Shown here piece after piece: positions 7,051 through 14,370 of a stretch of 16,431 bases of DNA (position 1 is its first letter; each line of letters starts with the position of its first letter). The notes under the pieces are model-generated. The model saw only the letters and a program-made list of their open reading frames with translations, made no database searches and was not told the DNA's origin. Source of the DNA: Pseudomonadota bacterium. Its GTDB lineage: Bacteria; Desulfobacterota; Desulfarculia; Desulfarculales; JAHJDS01. The position numbers and the translations under genes were made by a program. Location of the stretch: assembly GCA_018812395.1 (NCBI GenBank), contig JAHJDS010000379.1, positions 1 to 16,431 on the forward strand, read 5' to 3'.

Positions 7051-7464
7051 TCAGATGTAGCCCTGGTCCCTGGCCCGGCCGGGGTCGGGAAAGCGGCCCA
7101 TGGCGGTTTTTAGTCCTTGGAACCCGAAATGCTCGTAGAATCCTTCCTTGCCGGGCGCCACGTAGATGAGCACCGGTCCTGGGGGCAGACGGGCCAGCAA
7201 GGCGTCCATGATCGCCCGGCCCACGCCCCGGCCCTGGTGTTCCGGGAGAACGACCACGTCATAGATGGCCGACTGGTACTCTCCGTCGGACATGGCCCGG
7301 CCGAAGCCGATGATCTCCCGGCCGTGGTGGGCGGTGCAGACCAGGAAGCTGTTCTTTGCGGCCCGGCGGAGTTTGTCCGGGTCTCGGTGGCCCAGGGGCG
7401 CCCGGTCGAAGATGCGGCAGATTTTTCGCCAGTCGAGGTTTTCAGTGCCGTATTTCAGGACCAT
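7051..7464 (-). CDS. GNAT family N-acetyltransferase
   Basis: The 137-residue protein is an acetyl-CoA-dependent acyltransferase. The acetyl-CoA pyrophosphate-binding motif A is clear: VVVLPEHQGRGVGRAIMDAL (71-90), with QGRGVG as the Q/RxxGxG/A loop. GFYEHFGF (108-115) is the usual motif B ending near the active site. The N-terminus is short, as in compact GNATs such as the ArsN/ElaA-like group. The acceptor (amino acid, small amine or protein) cannot be predicted. GGAGAG precedes the start at 7464. It sits 53 bases downstream of the ispH-ubiA stop on the same strand, so probably cotranscribed. Confidence 0.88.
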   Translation of the reverse strand: MVLKYGTENLDWRKICRIFDRAPLGHRDPDKLRRAAKNSFLVCTAHHGREIIGFGRAMSDGEYQSAIYDVVVLPEHQGRGVGRAIMDALLARLPPGPVLIYVAPGKEGFYEHFGFQGLKTAMGRFPDPGRARDQGYI

Positions 7465-7517
7465 TCAGCTCTCCACGAACATGGGGTGAGCCGGGTCGGC
7501 GGCCTGATTGCCAACGA

Positions 7518-9260
7518 TCACAGGCCTCGCGCCCACCACCAGACCACCGCGATCAGCCCGGCCAGCAGGGCGTTGGCCTCGACCAGGGCCTCGAACCGCG
7601 CCCCGGGGTGCAGCCACCGTTTCTGATACACGTACAAATAACCGGCCGCGTAACCGACGCACAGCAGCAGCCACCACGACAGGCCCGGCTCCGGCAGGAC
7701 CAGCGGACCCATGGCCAGCACCAGCCCCAGCACGCCCGTCAGGAGCCACAGCAGGCGCCGGGTCCGGGGCTCGCCCAGCAGAATCGGAATGGTCTCCTGG
7801 CCGACGATCCGGTCGCCCTGGACGTCAAAGATGTCGAACAGCCCCGAACGGATGTAGATCAGCAGGGTCACCGCCACAAAGACAAAGGCCGTCACCAGCC
7901 AGTTGACGAGCCCCGGGGCGCTGAGGGCCGGGACCAGGGCGGTGATCGCCCCCCAGGCCAGGGCGGCCGACATTGACTTGGAGCCGGGCACGTCCTTGAG
8001 CCGCCGGATGCGCCACCGGCCGACCTTGATCGACACCAGCGGCACCGAGTACAGCACCCCGGCCGCCGAGATGGCCACCAGCAGGATGAACACCCACCGG
8101 CCCATGAGCCACCCCAAAAAGAGCGACATGAAGGCCGAGACGATCCCGGCGCCGATTAAGAGCCACCGATGGCGGACCAGGAACTTGGCCCGGTCCGGGT
8201 CGTTGTACTCACCGGCCTCCTTGTCCAGGAATTGGTTCAGGATGTGCATCGAGTGGATGTAGAAGAAGGCGACGCCCATCAGGCCCAGCGACGGCCGGAG
8301 GCCCTGCAGCAGGCAGGTGGCCACGGACAACGAGGCCGCGCCCAGGGCGACCATCAGGTGGGAGCGGAGCAGGAACCGGATCACCCGCTCGGCGACCACC
8401 CGGCCGAAACTCTCGCCCCGGCCGCGCCTGGTCTCCAGCTCGCGGACCACCTTGCGGATCATCCAGTTGGGCGTGGACGCCCCGGAGGTGACCCCCACGG
8501 TGTCGCATTCGGTCAAGGCCGCCCAGTCCAGATCGGCCTCGGTCTCGACGTGCCACGACCTGACCCCGGCCGCCCGGCCGACCTCTGCCAGACGCTTGGT
8601 GTTGCCCGAATCAAAACCGCCGACGACCACCAGGGCGTCCACCGCTCCGGCCAGCCGCTTGACCTCGGCCTGGCGGTTTTGGGTGGCGTCGCAGATGGCT
8701 TTGCGGCCGTGTTGGATCTCGCCGTAACGCTTTTCGAGCGCCTTGACCACCGCCTTGAACACTTCGGGGCGCTGGGTGGTCTGGGCCACGGCGGCCACTT
8801 TTTCGGCCTCGGGCAGGGCGGCCACCTCCTCTGGGCCGGAGACCACCCGACCCCGATCCCCGGCGTACCCGAGCAGGCCCACCACCTCCGGGTGATCGGC
8901 GTCGCCGACGATGACCACCAGATGCCCCCGGCCGGCGTACATCCGGCTGAGCCGCTGGACACTTTTCACCCAGGGACAAGTGGCGTCGACCACGTTCAGC
9001 CCGGCCCGCCGAAGGGCCTCCTCCTGCTGGGGCGGCACGCCGTGGGCCCGGATGATGACCGTGCCCTCGGCCGCGGCCGGAATCTCTTTCAGTCGGATGA
9101 CGCCCTTTTCCTCCAGGAGTTGGAGCACCTGGGGGTTGTGGATCAGCGGGCCGAAGGTGTAGAGGGGCCCCTTGACCCGGTGGATCAGGCCCAGGGCCGT
9201 CTCCATGGCCTCCCGGACGCCCATGCAGAATCCGGCCGTCTTGGCCAGTCGAACCCGCAT
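7518..9260 (-). CDS. ispH: IspH-UbiA fusion: HMBPP reductase joined to UbiA-type prenyltransferase
   Basis: The 580-residue protein has two enzymes. Residues 1 to about 280 are IspH/LytB, the [4Fe-4S] enzyme that reduces HMBPP to IPP and DMAPP in the last MEP-pathway step. Cluster cysteines are C12 (GFCMGV), C95 (DATCPWV) and C190 (ICDATQNRQ). Substrate residues H41, H73, H123, E125, T161, S218, N220 and S262 are in place. Residues about 290-580 are a multi-helix UbiA prenyltransferase: first motif N342-x3-D346, second motif D476-x2-D479-x3-D483 with GQETIPILLG. There is no stop or frame change at the joint (NWMIRKVVRELETRRG, then basic residues), so the fusion looks real. The UbiA acceptor is unknown; candidates are quinone-, heme- or lipid-type substrates. 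The ATG lies 13 bases after the larB stop. Confidence 0.93.
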   Translation of the reverse strand: MRVRLAKTAGFCMGVREAMETALGLIHRVKGPLYTFGPLIHNPQVLQLLEEKGVIRLKEIPAAAEGTVIIRAHGVPPQQEEALRRAGLNVVDATCPWVKSVQRLSRMYAGRGHLVVIVGDADHPEVVGLLGYAGDRGRVVSGPEEVAALPEAEKVAAVAQTTQRPEVFKAVVKALEKRYGEIQHGRKAICDATQNRQAEVKRLAGAVDALVVVGGFDSGNTKRLAEVGRAAGVRSWHVETEADLDWAALTECDTVGVTSGASTPNWMIRKVVRELETRRGRGESFGRVVAERVIRFLLRSHLMVALGAASLSVATCLLQGLRPSLGLMGVAFFYIHSMHILNQFLDKEAGEYNDPDRAKFLVRHRWLLIGAGIVSAFMSLFLGWLMGRWVFILLVAISAAGVLYSVPLVSIKVGRWRIRRLKDVPGSKSMSAALAWGAITALVPALSAPGLVNWLVTAFVFVAVTLLIYIRSGLFDIFDVQGDRIVGQETIPILLGEPRTRRLLWLLTGVLGLVLAMGPLVLPEPGLSWWLLLCVGYAAGYLYVYQKRWLHPGARFEALVEANALLAGLIAVVWWWARGL

Positions 9261-9273
9261 CAGACAAAACTCC

Positions 9274-10023
9274 TCAGGCCCGGTTGATCATCGCCGCCAC
9301 CACGCCGGCCCCGAAACCGTTGTCGATGTTGACCACGCTCACCCCGGCGGCGCAGGAATTGAGCATGCCCAGCAGGGCCGCCAGGCCGCCGAAACTGGTG
9401 CCGTACCCGACGCTGGTCGGCACGGCCACCACCGGCCGGTCGACCAAGCCCCCGACCACCGACGGCAACGCCCCCTCCATGCCGGCCACGACCACGAAGA
9501 CCGTGGCCGCCTCGAGGGTCTCCCTCTCGCCCAGCAGGCGGTGCAGCCCGGCCACGCCCACGTCGTACCCGGTCTTCACCGGATGGCCCATCATCTCGAT
9601 GGTCAGCCGGGCCTCCTCGGCCACGGGCACGTCCGAGGTCCCGGCGCAGAAGACGGCGATGGTCCCCCGGCAGTCGGCCTTGACCTCGTCCACCTTGACC
9701 GTCAACAACCGGGCCAGGGGATGGTGCTCGCTCTCAGGCAGGTCGGACCGGACCGCCGCGGCCTTGGCCTCGTCGACCCGGGTGACGAGCACGTTGCTCC
9801 CGGCCGCCATGAGGCGGCGGGAGATGTCCACGATCTGGCCGGGCGTCTTGCCCTCGCCGTAGAGCACCTCGGGCCGGCCCTGCCTGAGGGCCCGGTGATG
9901 ATCCACCCGGGCGAACCCCAGATCCTCGTAAGGCCAGTGCTTGAGCCGTTCCACGGCCCGCTCGACCGATATTTCTCCGGCGCGGACCTCTTCCAGGAGC
10001 CCGAGTAGTCCTTGTTTGTTCAT
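9274..10023 (-). CDS. larB: Nickel-pincer cofactor biosynthesis protein LarB
   Basis: The 249-residue protein is a PurE-like enzyme. LarB carboxylates the pyridinium ring of nicotinic acid adenine dinucleotide and cleaves its phosphoanhydride, giving the dicarboxylated mononucleotide used by LarE and LarC to make the nickel-pincer cofactor of lactate racemase. Family blocks are present: VLYGEGKTPGQ (53-63), CAGTSDVPVAEEA (126-138), GMEGALPSVVGGLV (181-194), PTSVGYGTSFGG (202-213) and MLNSCAAG (220-227), where C224 matches the cysteine described as nucleophile. No larA, larC or larE is in the window. The start at 10023 has GAGG eight bases upstream and a promoter at 10065-10093. First gene of the minus-strand run. 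Confidence 0.93.
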   Translation of the reverse strand: MNKQGLLGLLEEVRAGEISVERAVERLKHWPYEDLGFARVDHHRALRQGRPEVLYGEGKTPGQIVDISRRLMAAGSNVLVTRVDEAKAAAVRSDLPESEHHPLARLLTVKVDEVKADCRGTIAVFCAGTSDVPVAEEARLTIEMMGHPVKTGYDVGVAGLHRLLGERETLEAATVFVVVAGMEGALPSVVGGLVDRPVVAVPTSVGYGTSFGGLAALLGMLNSCAAGVSVVNIDNGFGAGVVAAMINRA

Positions 10024-10064
10024 CCGTGTTGCCTCGACGGGTCAGTCTGGTTAATAATTAAAAA

Positions 10065-10093
10065 AGCATACCCAATCGGGTCGGGGATCACAA
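10065..10093 (-). promoter_or_regulatory. Probable sigma70 promoter for larB-ispH/ubiA
   Basis: On the minus strand TTGTGA (10088-10093) and TATGCT (10065-10070) are separated by exactly 17 bases; each matches 4 of 6 consensus positions. The predicted start would leave a leader of about 35 bases before larB. An AT-rich run (10051-10070) adds support. For prmA on the other strand, only a weaker TTGCCT(10029-10034)-N17-TAATAA(10052-10057) pair is seen. Confidence 0.5.
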
Positions 10094-10114
10094 GCAGGAC
10101 CGGGGCGACCGGCC

Positions 10115-11017
10115 ATGGCGGGAACGAGGACAGAGAGTCATTGGGTGGAGGTCGCGGTCACCGGGCCGACGCCGGCCGAGGACGCCATCGTCTGGCGCTT
10201 GATGGGTCTCTCGGGCCGGGGGGTCGAGGTGGCCGACGCCCCGGACGGCCGGCTGACGGTCACGGCCTGGTTCGACCCGGTAAAGTGGGCCGAGGCCGAG
10301 CCGGACCTGGCCGCTTTCCTGAGCGACCTTCCCCCGGAACTCGCCTTGCCGGACGAGGCCGGAGAGCCGTCGTGGACGGCCCGCCGGGTGCCTGAGTGCG
10401 ACTGGGTCGAAAACTGGAAGGCGTTCTTCCGGCCGGTGTGGCCCGCGCCCAACCTGGTCGTCCGCCCGCCCTGGGAGACGGTGGGGCTCGGGCCGGGACA
10501 GACCGAAGTCATCATCGACCCGGGCCAGGCCTTTGGCACCGGCCATCACGCCAGCACGGCCATGTGCCTTCGGCTCCTGACCGGTGCCGCGCCGGGGCCG
10601 ACTGGCCTCCTGGACGTGGGCTGCGGCACGGGCATTCTGGCCCTGGCCGGGCTCGGCCTGGGTATCCCCCGGGCGGTCGGTCTGGACATCGACCCCCTGG
10701 CCGTCCGGGCGACCCGACATAACGCCGGCCTGAACGGACTGGCCGATCGCCTGGGGCTGATCATCGGCGGCCCGGAGTGCCTCCGGGGGAGTTGGCCGCT
10801 GGTCCTGGCCAACCTGACCGCCAAGGACCTGATCGACTTGGCCGGCGACCTGACCCGACTGACCGCGCCGGGCGGCCGGCTGATCGCGTCCGGCATCTTG
10901 ACCAAACGGCTGTCCGAGGTCAGGGCCCGCTACGGGGCGCCGGTCTGGTCATTGGAAAAGGAGATGTCGGAAGGCGAATGGTCGGCCTGCGGGCTGATCA
11001 AGACGAAAGGGACCTGA
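10115..11017 (+). CDS. prmA: Ribosomal protein L11 methyltransferase
   Basis: The 300-residue cytoplasmic enzyme uses S-adenosylmethionine to methylate lysines and the N-terminus of ribosomal protein L11. The N-terminal L11-binding domain (about 8-60) precedes a linker and a class I methyltransferase domain. Motifs are DWVENWKAFFRPV (96-108), IDPGQAFGTGHHAST (134-148), LLDVGCGTGILAL (165-177, SAM loop), DID (191-193) and LANLTAKDL (231-239, the family's catalytic NLxAxxL). Length is typical (about 290-300). The ATG at 10115 has only a weak Shine-Dalgarno-like sequence. The stop overlaps the rsmE start (TGATG), so both rRNA/ribosome modification enzymes are co-translated. Confidence 0.93.
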   Translation: MAGTRTESHWVEVAVTGPTPAEDAIVWRLMGLSGRGVEVADAPDGRLTVTAWFDPVKWAEAEPDLAAFLSDLPPELALPDEAGEPSWTARRVPECDWVENWKAFFRPVWPAPNLVVRPPWETVGLGPGQTEVIIDPGQAFGTGHHASTAMCLRLLTGAAPGPTGLLDVGCGTGILALAGLGLGIPRAVGLDIDPLAVRATRHNAGLNGLADRLGLIIGGPECLRGSWPLVLANLTAKDLIDLAGDLTRLTAPGGRLIASGILTKRLSEVRARYGAPVWSLEKEMSEGEWSACGLIKTKGT

Positions 11018-11736
11018 TGGCCTGCTTTTGGCTCGAAGACCTGTCCGTGGAAGACCCGGTCCTGGCCCGGGACCAGGACCGGCACCTGGCCCTGGTCCGG
11101 CGGGTCCGGCCCGGCGACCGGCTCGACCTGACCGACGGGCAGGGCGCACTCCGCCCGACCAGGGTGGTCCGGGTCGAGCGCGGCCGGGTCCAACTCGCCT
11201 GGGACGGCCCGGCCCAAAGAGTCCCCCGGCCGCCGGAGGCCGCCCTGGCCGCGGCCCTGGTCCGCGGTCCCCGGTTCGACGAAATCGTCCGGGCCGCGGC
11301 CGAACTGGGTTTTTCCACGGTCATCCCCTTTGCCTGCCACCGCACCCGGGCCGACCGGGCCGGAGATTCGCGCCTGAGGCGCTGGCAAAAGCTGGCGCAG
11401 GAAACGGGCAAGCAGACCGGCCGGCCGTGGTTCACCGAAGTGCACGGCCCCCAGCCGTGGCCCCGGACGCTGGAACTGTCCCGTACATTTGATGGTCGAA
11501 TATTGCTGTACGAAGGACCGGCCGAGATCGATCTGGACCGCGCCCTGGAGGGTCTGGACGCCGACCAATCAGTGGTCCTGATGGTCGGGCCGGAGGGTGG
11601 GTTCATCGATCAGGAAGTGGCCCAGGCCAGGGAGGCCGGATTCAAGACCGCCGGCCTGGGACCGACCATCTTCCGGACCGAGACGGCGGCCCGGATCGCG
11701 GCCACGCTGGTGTGGAACGCCCGGGGTCGTCCCTGA
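11017..11736 (+). CDS. rsmE: 16S rRNA (uracil(1498)-N(3))-methyltransferase
   Basis: The 239-residue SPOUT-fold enzyme methylates N3 of U1498 in 16S rRNA using SAM. An N-terminal PUA-like RNA-binding part (about 1-70) is followed by the knotted domain: LRRWQKLAQETGKQTGR (120-136), VGPEGGF (190-196, SAM-binding knot) and LGPTIFRTETAA (214-225), all diagnostic. Length is normal. An open frame extends upstream to 10777 but overlaps prmA; the ATG at 11017 is chosen because AAGGGA lies six bases before it and it overlaps the prmA stop by one base, the common arrangement for prmA-rsmE. Confidence 0.93.
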   Translation: MACFWLEDLSVEDPVLARDQDRHLALVRRVRPGDRLDLTDGQGALRPTRVVRVERGRVQLAWDGPAQRVPRPPEAALAAALVRGPRFDEIVRAAAELGFSTVIPFACHRTRADRAGDSRLRRWQKLAQETGKQTGRPWFTEVHGPQPWPRTLELSRTFDGRILLYEGPAEIDLDRALEGLDADQSVVLMVGPEGGFIDQEVAQAREAGFKTAGLGPTIFRTETAARIAATLVWNARGRP

Positions 11737-11774
11737 GTGCCGGGCGCGGACGTCAGGCCCGGGATTCGGCCGGG

Positions 11775-11797
11775 GGTCCGACCGGGATGATCGGACC
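11775..11797. terminator. Weak hairpin between convergent genes
   Basis: GGTCCGA (11775-11781) and TCGGACC (11791-11797) form a perfect 7-base stem with a 9-base loop. The stretch 11737-11828 between rsmE (+) and the zinc-ribbon gene (-) is otherwise empty. No T run follows on either strand, so function as a terminator is uncertain. Confidence 0.35.
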
Positions 11798-11828
11798 GGC
11801 CGAGCCGGGCTGCGGGGTGGGGGTCGGG

Positions 11829-11996
11829 TCAGCGCACCTGTTCGGCCTGGTCCCGCTCCACGACCTCCCCGCACTGGCGGCACTTGCGGTGCTGTTCGGT
11901 CGAGAAGATCTCGACCTCGTTACCGCAGTTGGGGCATTTGTACTCCTGGGGCGTGCCGGTGGTCATCACGTCGTCGCGCGCGCACTTGTCCGCCAT
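11829..11996 (-). CDS. Small zinc-ribbon protein, 55 residues
   Basis: This short gene is easily missed. The protein has a C-x2-C pair at 21-24 (YKCPNCGNEVEIF) and a second at 39-42 (KCRQCGEVVE), spaced as a single zinc ribbon, with a charged C-terminus (ERDQAEQVR) and a further cysteine at position 5. The ATG at 11996 has an excellent AAGGAG upstream, which overlaps the 3' end of the neighbouring winged-helix gene, so co-translation is likely. Codon use fits the genome. Function is unknown; similar small ribbons can bind nucleic acid or partner proteins, but nothing here shows which. Confidence 0.8.
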   Translation of the reverse strand: MADKCARDDVMTTGTPQEYKCPNCGNEVEIFSTEQHRKCRQCGEVVERDQAEQVR

Positions 11997-12008
11997 TTTG
12001 TACTCCTT

Positions 12009-12500
12009 TTATAAGACCGCGAGTTGGTCAAGCAGTTCGTCCGTCTGGCCCTCAAACGGGGCCAGCGCCTGGCGCAGGGACTCGGCGCAGGCGGACAGGA
12101 CGCCCGGGTGGGGCCGATCCTTGGCCAGTTGGAGCTTGAGACAGCCCAGGTCCGCCAGGAAGTCCGATCTGGCCGTTGCCTCGAATCCAAGGTCCCGGCC
12201 CGCCGCTTCGAGCCGGGCGACGACCTCCGGCCAGGAAGGTCCGGTGTCGTCCTTGGCCGGCGACACCGCGGCCAGCGAGGTCAGACGCTCGACCCCGGCC
12301 GCGGTCAGCCCGACCGCGCCGGACAGGGTCCGGACCTCCAGGTAACCCTGGCCCATGAGCCGGGTGGCCGTTGATTCCGTGTCACCACGGTCCAGGTTCA
12401 GGCCCTCGCCCACGGCCCACATGTCCACGTTTCGGGCCGGGTCGCCGTTCACCCTTCGGCCCAGCTCGGCCAGAAATCGATCCAGATCTTCGCTCCCCAT
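12009..12500 (-). CDS. Winged-helix-like protein of unknown function
   Basis: I do not recognise a characterised family for this 163-residue soluble protein. Residues about 5-75 look like a winged helix-turn-helix: a helical start, VGEGLNLDRGDTESTATRLM as helix-turn-helix and GYLEVRTLSGAVGLTAAGVERL as the wing, the usual pattern for such domains. The C-terminal part (about 95-160) is helical, with LKLQLAKDRPHPGVLSACAESLRQAL resembling a short helical module seen after winged helices in other prokaryotic hypothetical proteins; this resemblance is from memory and weak. GGAGGG precedes the ATG at 12500. A good promoter lies upstream at 12535-12562. The zinc-ribbon gene follows 12 bases downstream. 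Confidence 0.75.
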   Translation of the reverse strand: MGSEDLDRFLAELGRRVNGDPARNVDMWAVGEGLNLDRGDTESTATRLMGQGYLEVRTLSGAVGLTAAGVERLTSLAAVSPAKDDTGPSWPEVVARLEAAGRDLGFEATARSDFLADLGCLKLQLAKDRPHPGVLSACAESLRQALAPFEGQTDELLDQLAVL

Positions 12501-12534
12501 TTACCCTCCAGCGCCGCCTCGGCCCATTAATATT

Positions 12535-12562
12535 ATTATAGCCTCTTAAGGGCCCGGTTCAA
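12535..12562 (-). promoter_or_regulatory. Sigma70-like promoter for the winged-helix/zinc-ribbon pair
   Basis: On the minus strand TTGAAC (12557-12562) and a perfect TATAAT (12535-12540) are 16 bases apart. It stands out in an AT-rich pocket of otherwise GC-rich DNA and lies about 35 bases before the start at 12500. This is the best promoter match in the window. Confidence 0.7.
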
Positions 12563-12598
12563 GGCCACCGACCATCCGGCCCGTCGCCTCACAACAGG

Positions 12599-12628
12599 TT
12601 GCCCCGCCCCGGGGGAGGTCCCTACAAT
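12599..12628 (+). promoter_or_regulatory. Sigma70-like promoter for the secreted basic protein
   Basis: TTGCCC (12599-12604) and TACAAT (12623-12628; 5 of 6 matches) are 18 bases apart, and AAGGAGA with ATG (12675) follows about 45 bases later. It points away from the promoter at 12535-12562, making 12501-12674 a divergent control region. Confidence 0.5.
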
Positions 12629-12674
12629 ATAGTCAGGTCATCGGACAAATTTTTTACAGCAAGGAGAACACACC

Positions 12675-13585
12675 ATGGGGACCCGAAAACCCATCCTCTG
12701 GATATCGGCCGCCCTGGTGGCGACGGTCGGGCTCGGCTCGGCCCCGGCCGCCCCGCTGATTGATTACTCCCGGCCGGAATACCGGAAAGTGGTCAATCTT
12801 CGCCGCCAGATCAGCCTCCTCAACCTGGTCAACGGCCTGGACCTGACGCCGGTCCAGGTGCAGCGTCTGGTCGACGTCCTTGACCAGGTCCGACGGATCA
12901 AACGGGAGGCCCATCAGGACTTCATGGCCACCCAGCGCCAGCGGGCGGCGACCCTCTGGAAACTGCGCAACCACCTGATCGCCCACCCGGGAGAGATCCC
13001 CAAGGGGCTGCGCCGGGAGGTGGGCTACATGAGCCGGATCGATCACCGCATCCGGGACTTCTACCAGCAGCGACTCCGCCGGCTCGAACTCAAGGTCCAA
13101 TCCGTTCTCAAGCCTCACCAGATCTACCTGGTCCAGCTCTTCCGGGCCTGCCTCATCCCGCCCAAGGACATCCGCGGCCCGGCCCGGATCGGGGCCAACG
13201 ACTCGGTGGTGCCGGTGCCCAAGGGCCTGTTCAAGCGAGTCCGGCGGATGCCCGAGTGGCGCTTCGAGCGCGCGGTCTGGATCGTGGCCCAGCGGATCAA
13301 GGACCGCCTCGAACGGCGCAAAGGGGTGCTGCCCCGGAAGATGCAGGCGAACGAGACCAAACGGCTGGTCCGGGTGCTGACCCGGGTCCGTCGCCTGAAC
13401 CAGGCCGAGTACGAGATCAACAAGGCCAAGCTGGCCGCGGAACTCTACCGGCCGTATAAGGTCAATCACAAAGTGGCCTACCGCCGGCGCAGGGGGCAGC
13501 CCGGCCTGCTCGGCCGCTACTTCTTCCAGCCGCAGATGCTCGAGATCCTGAGGATGAAGGCGGCCCGGCTGGCCAAGGCCCGGAC

Positions 13586-13601
<16 letters not shown>
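12675..13601 (+). CDS. Secreted, highly basic protein with internal duplication
   Basis: Function is unknown. The 308-residue protein begins with a signal peptide: KPILWISAALVATVGLGSAP, with a likely cleavage after APAA (about 23-27). The mature part is rich in Arg/Lys and mostly helical. LDLTPVQVQRLVDVL (55-69) resembles the LTxxQ pattern of Spy/CpxP periplasmic proteins. Residues 64-74 (RLVDVLDQVRR) recur as RLVRVLTRVRR at 230-240, indicating an internal duplication. Only one cysteine is present in the mature part, C159 in LFRACLIPPKDIRGPARIG. A periplasmic chaperone-like or polyanion-binding role is conceivable but unproved. AAGGAG lies eight bases before the ATG at 12675. Its end overlaps the convergent rpe end by 16 bases. 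Confidence 0.82.
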
Positions 13602-14233
<632 letters not shown>

Positions 14234-14335
14234 CGGTTCTCCACTTACCGGTGGTCGAGTCCGGCTTTGGTGTCAACTGATAACCAAAATAATCCGCGGC
14301 CGGACCGCTTGGCAAGAGTTTCTTGATTCGCCCGG

Positions 14336-14358
14336 CCCCGGGGCCCCCGCCCCCGGGG
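14336..14358. repeat. Short inverted GC repeat between rsmB and rpe
   Basis: CCCCGGGG occurs at 14336-14343 and again at 14351-14358, separated by 7 bases, so it can fold as a stem or each copy can pair with itself. No T run follows on the minus strand. It could attenuate rsmB read-through or be compositional. Confidence 0.4.
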
Positions 14359-14370
14359 TTCACCTCGGTC

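Noticed and set aside
7117..7626. Plus-strand open frame across the GNAT gene and the 3' end of ispH-ubiA
   Set aside because: It crosses the gap between two supported minus-strand genes, shows no motif and has no proper start signal.
8169..9287. Plus-strand open frame over ispH-ubiA
   Set aside because: Antisense to a gene with all IspH residues; its translation is rich in H, D, G, Q and P without recognisable domain.
10777..11016. Upstream extension of the rsmE frame
   Set aside because: It lies inside prmA; ATG at 11017 with AAGGGA matches the family length.
14271..14276. TTGACA (minus strand) as a -35 for rpe
   Set aside because: No acceptable -10 box lies 16-18 bases downstream; kept only as a note.
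14336..14358. GC hairpin as a rho-independent terminator for rsmB
   Set aside because: No T run on the minus strand side, and the CCCCGGGG copies are each self-complementary, so it may be compositional.
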